NCBI GenBank assembly: GCA_025738555.1
Contig: JAOVFP010000008.1
Location: 3,472,001 to 3,536,000 of the forward strand
Direction: 5' to 3'
DNA: 64,000 bases
Source of the DNA: Cyathus striatus
Taxonomy: Eukaryota; Basidiomycota; Agaricomycetes; Agaricales; Nidulariaceae
The translations under genes and the position numbers were made by a program. Positions 36,741 to 48,711 of this stretch are shown here, piece by piece (position 1 is the first letter of the stretch; each line of letters opens with the position of its first letter). Below the pieces are notes generated by a model. That model saw nothing but the letters and a program-made list of their open reading frames with translations, did not search any database and was not told the origin of the DNA.

Positions 36741-37419
36741 AACTTGACTGCAACCGCGGGAGCAGGAAAACGAGGCCGCAAGATGGCAGCTCCAAGTGCC
36801 GTGACACACTCATGACAGGAGCTTGGGATTTATTGCATTTTGCAAGGGTCTGCCATATTTACTCGTAAATTTATGTGGAAGAGTTTAGAAGGCTTAAGTA
36901 AAGAAATCAAATGAGCACTTAACAGGACTTCCTTCCTCTGATGGATCTGATCTGCTTCCGTAAGCTAATCTAATAAGACCCATCGAGTGTGGACTCCATC
37001 GACTGTTCCCTCATCAAACAGTCTAGAGATTTATTAAATTAATCCGCATTGACAACAGCCCGAGAAACACAAATATGCACAACGTACAGCTTCTCGAATA
37101 CCTACAGGTGTGTCGGAATTCGGTTGTGACGTACATGCCAAATGTGAAAGGGGGATATACTAGTGTGCACATTCATTATAGCAAATGATACATCAGATTC
37201 CCAGTAGTTATCTGGTGAGGTTAAACGGGGTTCAGGATCTTGGTATACATCCACCTGTAGCAATCCTATTCACAAAAACCTCCAATAGATCCTTACGAGA
37301 AGGTATTGGGAAGGTACTTATCCACTTATATAAATGATCAACTATATATTTGTACATAATTGATTTAAAAAGTTGAACGACCTCGCACTCAAACAGCTTA
37401 AAGAGAGCAGCGCCGTGAT
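36741..37419. other. Intergenic
   Basis: No gene recognised. Confidence 0.35.
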
Positions 37420-37832
37420 TAATCCCGTTGCTAGTCACAAGTGTTTCATGTTCACTGCTTCTTGACTTCAATCGATGCAAGTTGGTATGTGCCATGCTGA
37501 CTGGAACAAGGATTGAAACTTTGTTGACCCATTGTACCACAGCGGTTCATGTTCCATTTATTCCACTGCGACCATCTCAAAGACTCAGCCTTCCATTTCG
37601 CACAGATGTGAACCGGAATCCAGATGTAAAAATGGGGCAGTCACAGTAGAACCTGATTCAAGACAGATTCTTATTGTTGAATCGACGTCAGAACCCACTT
37701 CGAATCAGAGTGTGGTCAGGGTCCGGATCTGCCTCGAAATCAACTACTTTGACCTCCCCTATTGTATAGCAGCATTCCTCCCCCCACTTGTTCCACCACC
37801 ATCCCAAAGATTCAGGCTTCCGTTCTGTCCGA
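37420..37832. promoter_or_regulatory. Duplicated promoter/5' UTR segment before glutaminase 3
   Basis: 37420-37607 matches the sequence immediately upstream of the glutaminase 2 ATG (TTCCATTTATTCCACT, CTCAAAGACTCAGCCTTCCA). The same last words recur in diverged form at 37786-37832, directly before the real ATG of glutaminase 3. About 180 bases of unrelated sequence separate the two. Thus gene 3 has two tandem 5' leader copies. Confidence 0.6.
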
Positions 37833-40800
37833 ATGCGCTGGCAGATCTGCTCTTTTGTTCTGTCTTTTCTAGCAGGAGTAGCAGCGAGCCAATTGATCTC
37901 GAACCTTCCTCTGATCGTCAAGTCTTCCTACTTGCAGTCTTGGATAGATGCGAGTAGTGTCTCTTCACTTGACGGTGCATGGCCATTGTTTTGGGCTACT
38001 AGACAGGTAGGTATCAAAACTTATCCATGTTATACTCTGTTCACTCGCATCAGCACATGGGATTGGTATCATACATTCAAGTAGACGGCACTCCGTACCA
38101 GTGGACAGGAACGGATATATCCAGTAGACCAAAACTCACTGCGACATCGGTTACCCCTACTAGTACTATATTTTCTTTTGAGGCAGGCCCCATGGGTTTT
38201 AATGCTACTTACTTAAGCCCTCTCGATGTATGTCGAAACCAATATGGATTTATCTACTACATAACTCAAACATTCACCAGCCTACAGATCTAGTGCGACA
38301 ATCACTTCCTTTCGGATATTACTACGTAGATGCTTGGTCCCTCGACAGAAAGCCGCATGCCGTTAGGTTTTACTTCAATATAACGGGTGGTAAGTACGAG
38401 ACTTGTATCCATGAGCTATCACCTAATGCATCATAGACTTATTGTCGAATGACGTTTCGACTGACCAGGTGCAATGGAATACAATGCAGATTGGAAACGC
38501 GACGTACCATTCTATGCATCTAACAAGCAAGCAATCGATGGTAGAGGTTGCAGATATTGCCAAAGATAGCACGTTGTATTTCGTTATGGAGAATGTATGT
38601 CCACACCTTCCCACTCTACCCATTCATGCATGTTGAGCTTGGTATTCAGAGTCCAGATATGACTTGGCAAACGGGCCCTAGCGCCAAAGGTATTCGTGCA
38701 AAGTTTGCTGCAGGTGGATCCCCACTACCAAACAGCGGGGACACCAATCCCCGAGCAATAGACGAGTGAGCAGTCGCCTCCTGCATAGCATAAACAACGA
38801 GTAATTTACCAATTGCTGTAGCAACTGGCCTGTTCTTTCATATCAAGTTGACCTGGGAAACATCACACAGACAAGCAACTCCGTAGTCGGTGTCCTTGGA
38901 TTAGTCAGAGATCCCGTAGTCCAGTACACCACATCTGGAAGTATTCAAATCCGTAGCTCATACTATTGGAGTGCCTACAATACTATAAACGACATCGTAT
39001 GTTTTTTTTAAATATGTCATCCTTAATGCAAGGTTGATTTTATCGACATTTAGATTCAGGATGTTGTCACAAAATTTGACGATGTGAGATCCAAAGCCAT
39101 AGAATTTGATAACAAGGTTTTGGCGGATGGAGGTGTGATATCATCCAAATACAACGACCTGATATCATTTTCTCTTCGAATGACATTCGCTGCAATGGAT
39201 ATCACAATTCCGAGATTCAGTAATGAGACAGTGGACACGTCTGATTTGAAGATATTCATGAAGGATATTGGTTCGTCTAGGTAAGCATTCGCGTCCGAAT
39301 TTATACTACCAGCTTGCTTAAGTTCATCCCAGTCGTGTAAATCCAGTCGAAGTCATTTATGCAGCTTTTCCGGCTATTCTGTACTTCAACTCAACACTTG
39401 CTGGTTCGCTGTTAGAACCACTTCTCGAGTACCAGACATCTTCTGATTACAAGAATGCGTATGCAGCTCCAGATCTTGGTATGCACAACACGATTTCTTA
39501 ACTGGGTTCTTTGCAATCTCAGTAATAATTATCAGGGAACGCGTATCCTAAAGTTCAAGGGAATTCTAGCGATACCACAGAGTTGGCCCTGGAAAGTAAG
39601 TTTTACATATGGATTATTTCATTCAATTGATTGACTATTTCAGACTGTGGCAACATGTTGATCATGATGTTGGCTCACGCTTTGAAGAGTGGGGATGGTT
39701 CATTGATCTACCATTACATATGTTGAATCATTATTCGACATATATATTCTGTGGGATTCACGGAGCTCTCATAGTACGATTTACTGAAAGGATGGGCTGA
39801 CTACCTTGAAAAGAATACACTTCATCCGGCTGGATAGTGAGTTGTGTGTTGTAACCATGTGTGCTTGTATGCTACTGACTACCAACCCAAAGTCTAAATG
39901 CTGATGGTGAGGGCAATCCTAACTTATCAAATCTCGCCCTTAAAGGCATTTTAGGGCTATATGCGATGGGCAAGATAAGCAACACAGCCAGGAATTCAGG
40001 TGATGCTTCGCATTATCAAGTACGTTATATTTTTTTGTCTTTCCGTTTCATTCTTACCTGTTGATAGTCACAGGCTCAGAACTATTATAGTCAGTGGGAG
40101 AATTTAGCCATATCTTCTGGCCATATAACTTCTGTCTATGGGGATGCGTCAAACTGGGGTCTTATTTACAATCTCTATGCCGCAAAGCTTTTGGGTTCAG
40201 ATCTCGTCAGTGACCAGGTAACATGCTATTGTCTAATCTGCCGAACCAAAATGCTAACTCTGCCCTAGATTTATACACAACAATCGCAATTCTATGCCTC
40301 CCAAGTCGATAATGGTTTGTCCAACAATATTGTTCTGTATGCATACTTAATCGTGTTATAGCACCGAAATTCGGGCTTCCTTATGATACTAATGACTTTG
40401 TAAAAGCGAAATCACGTAAGTTACCTACATACTACATTGGCTCCTCTTGCCTGTTATCTTATTTGCTGATACAGATTGGACTATTTTTACGGCTGCCACG
40501 GTGTCAGATTCATCCCTCAGGGATTCTCTGATCAGTATGGTATGGCAGAGAGCTTCCTACAACGATTCAGCTGCGTTCCCGACAACATATGACCCTAATA
40601 CCGGAAGCGCTATAACTGGATTTGCGAGGCATGATTCTTTATTTCTGAATCTCCCTATAAACGCTTGCTGACCTGTATGAATATATAGTCCAGCGCAAGG
40701 AGCAATGTTCGCTCCGCTAGCACTTAAGTGAGGTTACCGTTTTCTTGGCTTATTCACTGCACTAATGACATTTCAGCATTGCCAATCAACCAATTTCAGC

Positions 40801-41248
40801 ACCATCAACTCCCCCAGGTCAATCCACCGTGAAAGGCAAGACAAATATTGGTGCAATTGCTGGTGGTGCAGCTGGGGGTGTTGTTGGATTTATCTCTCTT
40901 CTTGGACTGGCATTTTTTATCCGCCATACAAGACGCCATATGAATGAAGCTTGCGTTCACCAGCCATTCTCCTCACATCTGGTACCAAATTACTCGGATA
41001 GCAGCACCCCACTCTCCAACCTAAAACACGCTACTGTTTATTTATCAAAAAGTGCGTCTTCTCCGCCACAAGAAGATCATTCCACAACAGGGATGCATAG
41101 TGCCGCATTGAGTAGCAGTGGTGGTACCGGCTCGGATCTTCGAATGGAATTTGAGCAATTGCGACGTGATGTATCTGCACTACGGACTGAGCATCTCCAG
41201 AACATAGAACCTCCTCCATTGTATGACTTTAATAGTGCTCGTATGTAG
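37833..41248 (+). CDS. Glutaminase 3 (DUF5127/DUF4965/DUF1793 type), one suspect splice donor
   Basis: Start MRWQICSFVLSFLAGVAASQ is a signal peptide at the same place as in gene 1. Exon order and phases are the same: SNLPLIVKSSYLQSWIDAS, GPMGFNATYLSP, SPDMTWQTGP, WPVLSYQVDLGN, NPNLSNLALKGILGLYAM, HITSVYGDASNWGLIYNLYA, then the membrane helix AIAGGAAGGVVGFISLLGLA and a heptad-like EFEQLRRDVSALR tail, stop at 41248. The exon ending ..LIYHY (39717) is followed by ATATGTTG where genes 1 and 2 have GTACATTG and GTATGTTG, so the GT donor is AT at 39718-39719. Use of the next GT shifts the frame. A GC donor near 40629 is conserved. All other junctions are canonical. Expected function: surface glutaminase. 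It may be impaired if the AT donor is not spliced. Confidence 0.78.
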
Positions 41249-41324
41249 TAGGAAAATGCTGGTTCTGACCCGGAGGTCAATAATTTGACTGGTGGGATGA
41301 CGGTGCCATCTCATAGTTTCACTT

Positions 41325-43460
41325 CTGGAGAATCTCGCACTCCATTCTCTATTGATATCTGCCTACAAATATATCTTGCCATCTCTGGAACTACAAGCCC
41401 TTCGACGCTTTACTTTCTCCAATTTTAAGGAGAAAAGACTACCGTCCACCGGAACGATGAATCCGATGAAACCTATATTCCTCATGCTTCAGTAGTCAGG
41501 ATTTCCAAATGTCCGGTACTTGGACCTTAATATTTCGGCACCATTCATCGACGCGAAAGAACTCCTGGATATTCTACAAATTGCCCCAGCGTTGTGTCAC
41601 AAAAGTTTAGTTTACCAGCCAATGGATTAGGGGGCCTTGTAAGGGCTTAAGGCAAAGGCTGACCTACCAGGCAAATTGGGCAACACATAATCATAGGATG
41701 TATTATAAGCTATGGCTGAGAGCCTTATAATGCAATATAGGCAGCCCTGGTATGTAATTGACTTGTAAGAGTTACTGTGCAGTCTTACAAGAAAATCCAC
41801 TCCATCGTATCGCTTATAATGGAGCATAACAGATGATTCAGACAAATAGGCAAAACCGTTACTGAAAGTTTTAAATGAAAGGATATTCATTTATTTCTAG
41901 AAGGAATGACATCATCATATAGTGTATACCAATGTTAACAGGCAGTCCTATATTATAAATGCGCACAGAATGTAGCTGAGACAACTAGTATGGTTAGGAC
42001 TTACCGATACATTTTGCTTACTTTGACTTACCTTTATCTTACTCTTACTCACTCCTTACCTCAGGGCTTGAAGCCGCAAAAGCAAGCAATCGCGCAGCGT
42101 TTTTATACCTCTCTGAGATGTAGTTTAGTCAGCCTGTACCGGATCTTGCGCAGCCTCGGCACGGACTACCCCAAGTTCCAAAACTGAGCATGGCCTCATT
42201 TGGACTAAGCCAGACAGGCCCACATTTCGCCCACACCCCCATGTGTCACCTCTTGCAACCTGGAAATCGTCACTGATCTTGTCACTAATTTATTTCTCGA
42301 GATGTCTATATTTTATTATATTTGTTATATTAATCGTAAAACGTGTTCGTTGAGTGCGCTACAGCACAGAAAGTGTATAGTATACACTAAATGTACCAAT
42401 ATTAGAAGTTATTTTTTGCATCTATTGCAAGATCCTATAATAGTTGCACAATATTGAGGCTGCCTTGAAATATTTACTTAATATTTAGAGCACCTTACAA
42501 TCAATTGTATCACGCTCATATTTCACTTAAGGCCTTGGGTGCCAGTCAGCTTCTTACAATGGGTTGTAAGCACATTATAAAGTCTTTGCTACGGTCTTAA
42601 AATCATCTCACAATTTATCTTGGTGAGAATAAAGACTTAAGGCCTTACAATGTAAATTCAATTTTTGTGACATGGAGCATTTCAAGTTCGCACTGAAGCC
42701 GTTCCCGCCGGGCATCACTAGCCCATCGGTGCGAATGAGCAAGGAAGCCGAGCCTGTCATATTAAACAGCTTGACTTCATATCGTATTGACTTGAGCTCC
42801 CTGGGTGACAATAGAGATGGAAATTCAGCTCTCTTCAAATATCTAACGCTACCGGCATTAAAGGAATTTCGAGTAGCACTTCCGGTACGGAAGGAGGTCA
42901 AGTCCGACCGTACATCGCATTTTGCAGATCCCGCAGCGCTAGATCTTCTGCAACGTTCTCGTTGTCCATTGACAATCCTTAAAATTAACTCGGAAACGAA
43001 TATTTCGGAAGCTGCACTTTCAGACTTGCTGAAAGTCATGCCGACTCTAGAATGTCTCCATCTGGTGGGCCAGAATTATAATAGGTACAGCCGAAAGGTC
43101 AAATTGAAAATTGAAAATAGCCTTTTCGAGTTACTTCTTCCCCGACCTCGAGAGTCTTCAACTGAAGAAGCTGGCGCAGTATACTTACCAAGGCTCTCTG
43201 AACTCTCTCTTGAAGGAACTCTTGTTGCGGACGGAGATGTACTATTCAGTGCCCTCGACTACCGATGGAAAGCTGAGGATCAGGGAATGCAGAGGCTTTC
43301 GCGATTTCGCTTGTATACAAGTGGATTTGTCAAGTTGATAAACGATAGCATTCCGCTGCGTCGGCGGTTTCAGGATTTGCTGATGAGGGGGATGGATGTT
43401 GTGTTTCAGGAACCGTATCGAATTGAACGGGAGATAAAACCTATTCGATACTGGGACTAA
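41325..43460 (+). pseudogene. F-box/LRR-like gene split by a 1 kb inverted-repeat element
   Basis: The 3' part from ATG 42672 is a clean 262-codon frame: LTSYRIDLSSLG, LTLPALKEFRVALPV, ISEAALSDLLKVMPTLECLHLVG, YLPRLSELSLEG, stop at 43460. These are leucine-rich segments typical of Agaricomycete F-box proteins. The 5' part (41325-41630) reads VRYLDLNISAPFIDAKELLDILQIAPALC in a frame that has a stop near 41490, and no F-box is visible. Between them lies the element at about 41631-42655. The junction of glutaminase 3 homology and this gene is abrupt at about 41318. The 3' frame might still be expressed from a new start, but the full gene is broken. Confidence 0.65.
41631..42655. mobile_element. 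MITE-like inverted-repeat element, about 1 kb
   Basis: The left end CTTGTAAGGGCTTAAGGC and the complement of the right end, ATTGTAAGGCCTTAAGTC, are inverted repeats. Related words (CTTACAATGGGTTGTAAG, TTAAGGCC) recur inside near the right end. The 87-residue frame on the minus strand has no known domain. Exact borders and target duplication could not be fixed. Confidence 0.65.
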
Positions 43461-44058
43461 TTTGCTTGTATTTTATTACTTTTATATGACTGTTTAGTAC
43501 TTCTCTCGTCCAAATCTCGTTGGAGAATGTTCAGTGGAATACCCTTCGGTTGGGGTTAGGCTGGGGTGTATATTCTCTTTCTCTAAATATCTTTGTCCCT
43601 CCAATTCAACAACTACCCTTTATTTCGACATATATATATTCTATGTATTTTACGAATTGCACTGCGTATGAACAGCTATATGTTAGTTTAGAGGTTGTCT
43701 CAAGGTTGTCTGTCGTCAAAGGTTGGTCGAAGGCCCAGTCCAGACCAACGATTACATAACCAAACTCAACGATGACATCTTCCGCAAATTCGGAATTCCA
43801 ACATTCACTTTCATCCTTCGACTTCATCTTCGCGTGTTGCATCTCCAGCATCTCCAGTCGCTTCAACACTCTCGCTTTATAGCATCATCACAACATCACC
43901 CATCTCGATTCCCTGTGCTCTCCTTACTCGTCGGCAGCTCTTCAGTGTCAGCCGCAGTTTCAAGTTTTAAGCTCTTTACTTTCTCTATCTTTGCTACTTC
44001 TGCTTCCTGCTTCTAGTTACCTCTCGGCGCCTAGTTTTATCCTATCTGCTTGCCCAAC
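43461..44058. promoter_or_regulatory. Upstream region of paralogue A
   Basis: About 43765-43830 (CATCTTCCGCAAATTCGGAA, then TTCCAACATTCACTTTCATC) is nearly identical to 61027-61075 upstream of paralogue D, so it belongs to the duplicated unit and probably holds promoter and 5' UTR. Confidence 0.55.
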
Positions 44059-46597
44059 ATGAAGCACGAGAGGTTGGTCGCGAAGCTCAGCTCCTCAAAG
44101 TCAAACTCCATTCGTGCCGGAAAGCAGCCTTCCAAAAACCACAACAATAGCTCTACGAGGTCTCTAGTAGAGTCTATCCGCAATCGAGCAACTGAAAGTG
44201 CAGATTACGATACGGTGCAATCTGCTGCTGCTGAGAAGATGAAGCGCTCGCCTTGTAAGCAGTTTCTTTTTTTTCTACCTCTTCCTTATAACCCCTACCG
44301 ATTAGACTGGCGGCCAACAAAAGCACACCGTCTCGCCTCCGAATTTTTCGAGGATTCAGCACCGACCGCGTTTACCAACTACCGGGACCAAGGGAGTTCA
44401 ACGCGTCTTGGGTCTGTTATACCGTCTCTTCCTCTCACTCTACTGTCCTCTCGATCTACTGCAGCTGAGCCCGCTCGACGGGTGGTTATCAATGTGGACC
44501 CCGAGAACAATGAAGAGGATGAAGGCTTCGATACCGCGGACGAAGACGAGGATGAAGACGAAGATGAGGAAGAGCCAGAGGACACCATTGGTGATTCCCT
44601 TAGTTCAATCATGATGGCAACACTACGAGCCCGGAGTCTCGAGGAGCAGACCGATGACTTCTTGGACACGGTGCCGATTCCGATCACCACGCAAACGGTA
44701 CAGGTGTCTACGTCGTTCTCCGTACCCAGTCAACCGTCAGCACTCAACCAGCCGTCGGTACCCAACCAGCTCGTACCTAGTCAGCTCGTACCCAGTCAGC
44801 TCTCACTCACTCAGCCGTCTATACCCAGTCAGCCTGACGACGATGACGATGATGTCGAGTTCTTCGACGCAGTAGAAGGTCAGTTGGCTGATCCTGAGGC
44901 TAACGAGGTTTCGACGAGTATTTCTTCGGATACGGGTCAATTGGCAGAACAGTCTCGACAGCCAAATGAGCGTAAGGACGATACAAGCACGGAGTTCGTC
45001 GGAGTGGGTCTAGTTTCAGCATCAGCAAACTTGTCCGCTCCTCAGGTCAAGCCATCATTGGGATTGCCCTTGTCTGGTAAGGATTCGGACCTTGTCGCCA
45101 ACTGTCTTCCTCCCGCCTCCGATCCGATTTCATTGGCTCACTCTCTTGCTGGTTCCAATACTGCAGTCAATTTACTTTCTTCTCCTTGCTTAATGTCGAA
45201 TTCCAATTTTCAACCTAGCTCTTCAGATGAAAATGTTTCTGGTCCTCAAAATGCTTTAAGTGCTTCTCTGCTTCCTCAAATGCTTCAATACTTGCGTCCT
45301 TCTGCTGCTTTGAATAATGATGCCTCTACTGTTTATGTTGCTTCTTCCTCTTTTCATGTCAAACACGAATCGCTACTATCCGGTTTTCGACACAATGACC
45401 ACATGCTTTCTGCTGCTTCTGCGATCCCAAATCATGAACATTATTCTGCTGCTATTTCCCAGTCTATTCTACTTGAAACAAATGGTACTGAACACTATTC
45501 TTCCGCTATATCCTCTCATGCTGGTTCACCGTATCCAGTTCCTGAGATACCAGCTGTGCCCCCCATGGAACCGAAGGCAGCTGAAAGCTACGAAAACTGG
45601 TTCGACGTCGACATTCGCCAGTGGAAGTTGAGAACCATGTCGTCCGTACGTGATTCGGGCGTGACCGCAACAAATGTATGAATTTATTTAGTTATCTTTA
45701 CGGCTAACTTGCGACTAATACAACTCAATCTTTTTATAGCATGAAAGTGGTGAAGAGCGTGCCGAGGTCGAAGCACCGAACAAGAGAAACGCTCACGCCG
45801 GGCAGGAGGACTCTTCGATCAGTGCAGTCACAACTCCACCAACACCGCCTAGCGCCGGAACTACCACACCTCCTGCCCTGCACTCACCGCACGCGCCAAG
45901 CACCCTCACCCCCGTGCAAACCAACACCGACGTGCCTCGGGGAATTAAGCGTCGTCGAGACGATGACGAAGCTATTCCCTCAGATCGTCCGACAAAACGA
46001 AGGAGGACATGTTCTGCTGTCCTTTCGGAGGGTCCCTCTGCACAAGATCATTCTTCACCCGTCCCTTCCACATCCGCCGTTACGGCTGATATAGAACAGC
46101 AAGTCTCAACGACGAGACATTTCTGCGTATCACCCTCTTCACCCTCTTCACCCTCTCCACCGCCCCGCCCATCCTCTGTCCGCATGCCTGAACCTCGTTT
46201 CCCTTCAAGTCAGAAGCGGTGTAGGGATGACGAGGAATACACTCTTTCCAGCGACCCTCAAGCGACTCAACGGAAGACCAAGCGTCGTCGTTCGGATGTT
46301 CCATCCTCCGTGGATCCTACAAAGTCTTCTAAACTCGTGTCCGATACATCTAGACGACGTGTACAAGATATCGGTTCTCAGAAGCCAAAGAAGAAGAAGA
46401 GTCTCGAGAACAAGGAGAATTTTACTTGTGCTCCTGAAACTTCTTCGCGACACGCGACGAAATCGGCATCTCACGCTGATAACGTTTCCACTGTCTCGAA
46501 ATCTTCCGCCCTCGATAATTCTCTCGTTAAAGACCGCTCGTCAATACCACGTAGCGTTCTAGGAACGATCAAGAGTCTGCTATCATTCTGGTCGTAG
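44059..46597 (+). CDS. Low-complexity nuclear-type protein with KEN box, paralogue A (intact)
   Basis: Three exons: 44059-44254, 44306-45675 and 45740-46597, giving 807 residues. Family not recognised. Layout: basic Ser-rich N-terminus (MKHERLVAKLSSSKSN...), a WRPTKAHRLASEFFEDSAPTAF block, an acidic tract (DEDEDEDEDEEEPED), PSQ/PSQL repeats, a second acidic EFFDAVEGQL block, a long Ser/Ala/Leu-rich region, the motif ESYENWFDVD at the end of exon 2, then basic clusters KRRRDDD, KRRRTC and KTKRRRSD, KEN at 46412-46420, and a C-terminus RSVLGTIKSLLSF. The basic clusters suggest nuclear import, and a KEN motif is a known APC/C degron type. Both are inference. Intron 1 is 51 bp and stays open if retained. 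Start chosen as the first ATG; an upstream in-frame TTG exists. Confidence 0.8.
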
Positions 46598-46629
46598 TGC
46601 TCTCTTCCCATTATTTTATTTATATTTAT

Positions 46630-46900
46630 TACATAGAGAAGCAGGTCTCGATCTCGAGTCCTCTCAGCGTATCGCTTATGCGATCCTCTCTGTGAACCAC
46701 TCTCCCTCATTGTTGGCTCCCGCTCCTCAGCGGTTGAGTTCGCAGATCTTTGTCTCGTGTACTTGTGGTGTCATGTTGTACGCTATTCAACGTGTGGCTC
46801 CCGCCCTTCAGCGGTTGAGTTAGCAGATCTTTGTCTCGTGCGATCGTAGTGTTATGTCGTACGCTATTCAGCGTATCATATCATTATTTATATTTATACT
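46630..46900 (+). repeat. Conserved 3' UTR block of the paralogue family, with 85 bp tandem repeat
   Basis: GAGAAGCAGGTCTCGA is followed by TCTCAGCGTATCGCTTATGC GATCCTCTCTG-type sequence, with a small hairpin ATCGC/GCGAT. Then come two copies of an 85 bp unit containing CAGCGGTTGAGTT and CAGATCTTTGTCTCGTG (46712-46795 and 46796-46880). Paralogue B has the same block at 53728-53890 with one unit, and C has a diverged version near 60240-60420. Confidence 0.65.
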
Positions 46901-48703
46901 TTCTCTCTCTTTGATACTTGCATATTATAAACTATACTTTGTACCGGTACAGACAGACTATTCACACACACAGACTATCAATTGTACTTCTACTATACAT
47001 TCGCTATACCTACAGTTTTGAATACAAATGTGTAGATATCTTGATTTGGATCGAAAGCGTAAGACTCCCAGCAGGAAGCAAATTTCTTCACGTCGTGTCT
47101 TGTCCGAAGTAAACACGTAGTAAGGATATATCTTGTCCTTCGTGGTACAGCACATTTAAGACTATTTATTTGTGTAATTGATGATTTAGGCCATTGATTG
47201 TATCGTTTCAAATAAGTTCTAGCTTTAAGCTTAGTAGGTGCGTGCCAGTGCGTCGTTGGTTGCCGCAGAAGTAGCAGAAAAGGTCATGAGCGTTTAAAAG
47301 AGTAGTTCCAGAACGCCAATGTCGAGGAAGTCTGCGAGGTGGCTTCTAATGGACAGCCATCGTCCTCAGCACGAGGGAAAATGCTCGTAGGTGGACATTA
47401 TAGGCCACGAAGCATGATAAAGAAGTCTCCGTCTGATTCTGATGAGCGACTCTGGCCGCTGCTCATGGAAAACACAGTCTCGCTGACGTTGCACACGCGG
47501 CCGTAGAGAAAGATGTAGCTCATGAGTCATCTAGTTGGTGATGAGACTGGTCCATCTACGTGAAAGGGGCAGTTTTGTAACTTACTGATAGACGGCTCGA
47601 GGATAGCGCATGACAGGTGTTCAGCTAGTGCTTTAGTACATGTCTTCAGTAGACTGCGCGGACTACTGATTTCGAGAAGTACAAGAAACACTGTAGCGGG
47701 AACCCCGGATGATAATAAGGACCTGTAGCTTGTTTTGCGTTCACGTCTAGTATGGAAAACTGGAAACCGCTGATTGGATGGGCAACGGGATATCCACTGC
47801 AAAGGTGACGTATCGCACTATTTGCTGGGAGGTGAGCTCCGAGGAGTAAGCCGATGTATTCATTGTACACCGTGAATACGCGAGTCTGGTCCTAGGTGTA
47901 GGGTAGACGGCTACGGCCTGTCACTCATGGTATAGCACCACTGACACACCCGCGACCGTCTTGCATTCCGATTCATATATAACTGACGATTTCGACGCCT
48001 TCCCTTGTAATTTAGACACCCAACTTTGCGGACCACGAAGATTCCGATCGCTGAAGCTAATCGACGATGTAGGGTGTGGAGATGTCTGGTAGGCAATTTA
48101 ACGTCCTTAAACTTCGCTCTGGCTTCGTGCTTGACCATGTTCTTCAACCACAACAGGAATCTACCCCCACCGGGCCACCCCTCATCATACGCCAACTTCA
48201 GTCCTATACAGGCCTTCCTATTTTCATTCGCAGGATAACAGCGCAAGGACAATTTCTTATCACCCAGCCTCTCTTCGTAGGTCTCTAGTACCAGCCACAG
48301 GTTGATAAGTAGGTCGAAAGGGACCGTGCGAGAATGGACAAGCAGAAGACATCAGCTGGTAAACTCTAGAGCCTGCAAAAAACGTATGACACTGCAGCAA
48401 AAGAGGGGCAAAGAAAAGGACTCACATTCCGTACACACCACCCGTTTATAAGTACCACAGGTCAGCACGATCCCGAAGATAGCCAAAACACAAGCAGCCG
48501 CTTCTGCCAGATGTTACTAGCTAAAGCCTAAATGTTTACTGGCTCCAGACTGTTTTAATGTGCACAGTTGTAAATGGTACCAGCACGACGCGTAGTTGAA
48601 GATTTAGAATCACTGAGTACCAAATACTAGCATTTTTGTGCGTAAGTGCCATAAACACTAGAATGGTAGTTGAAATTTGAAGGGTTAACGAAGCCCGGTA
48701 AGC
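46901..48703. other. Intergenic between paralogue A and element E2
   Basis: No gene assigned. A minus-strand frame (48252-47911, 113 residues) is unrecognised. It shares a short stretch (FLLWLK) with the minus strand near 54310. Confidence 0.35.
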
Positions 48704-48711
48704 TGCTAGAT

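Noticed and set aside
44379..44690. Long minus-strand frame opposite the acidic tract of paralogue A (Ser-rich)
   Set aside because: It is the antisense shadow of Asp/Glu codons. The plus strand has the conserved exon structure.
47911..48252. 113-residue minus-strand frame as a gene
   Set aside because: No domain, no exon context and only a few residues shared with another locus. Left unassigned.
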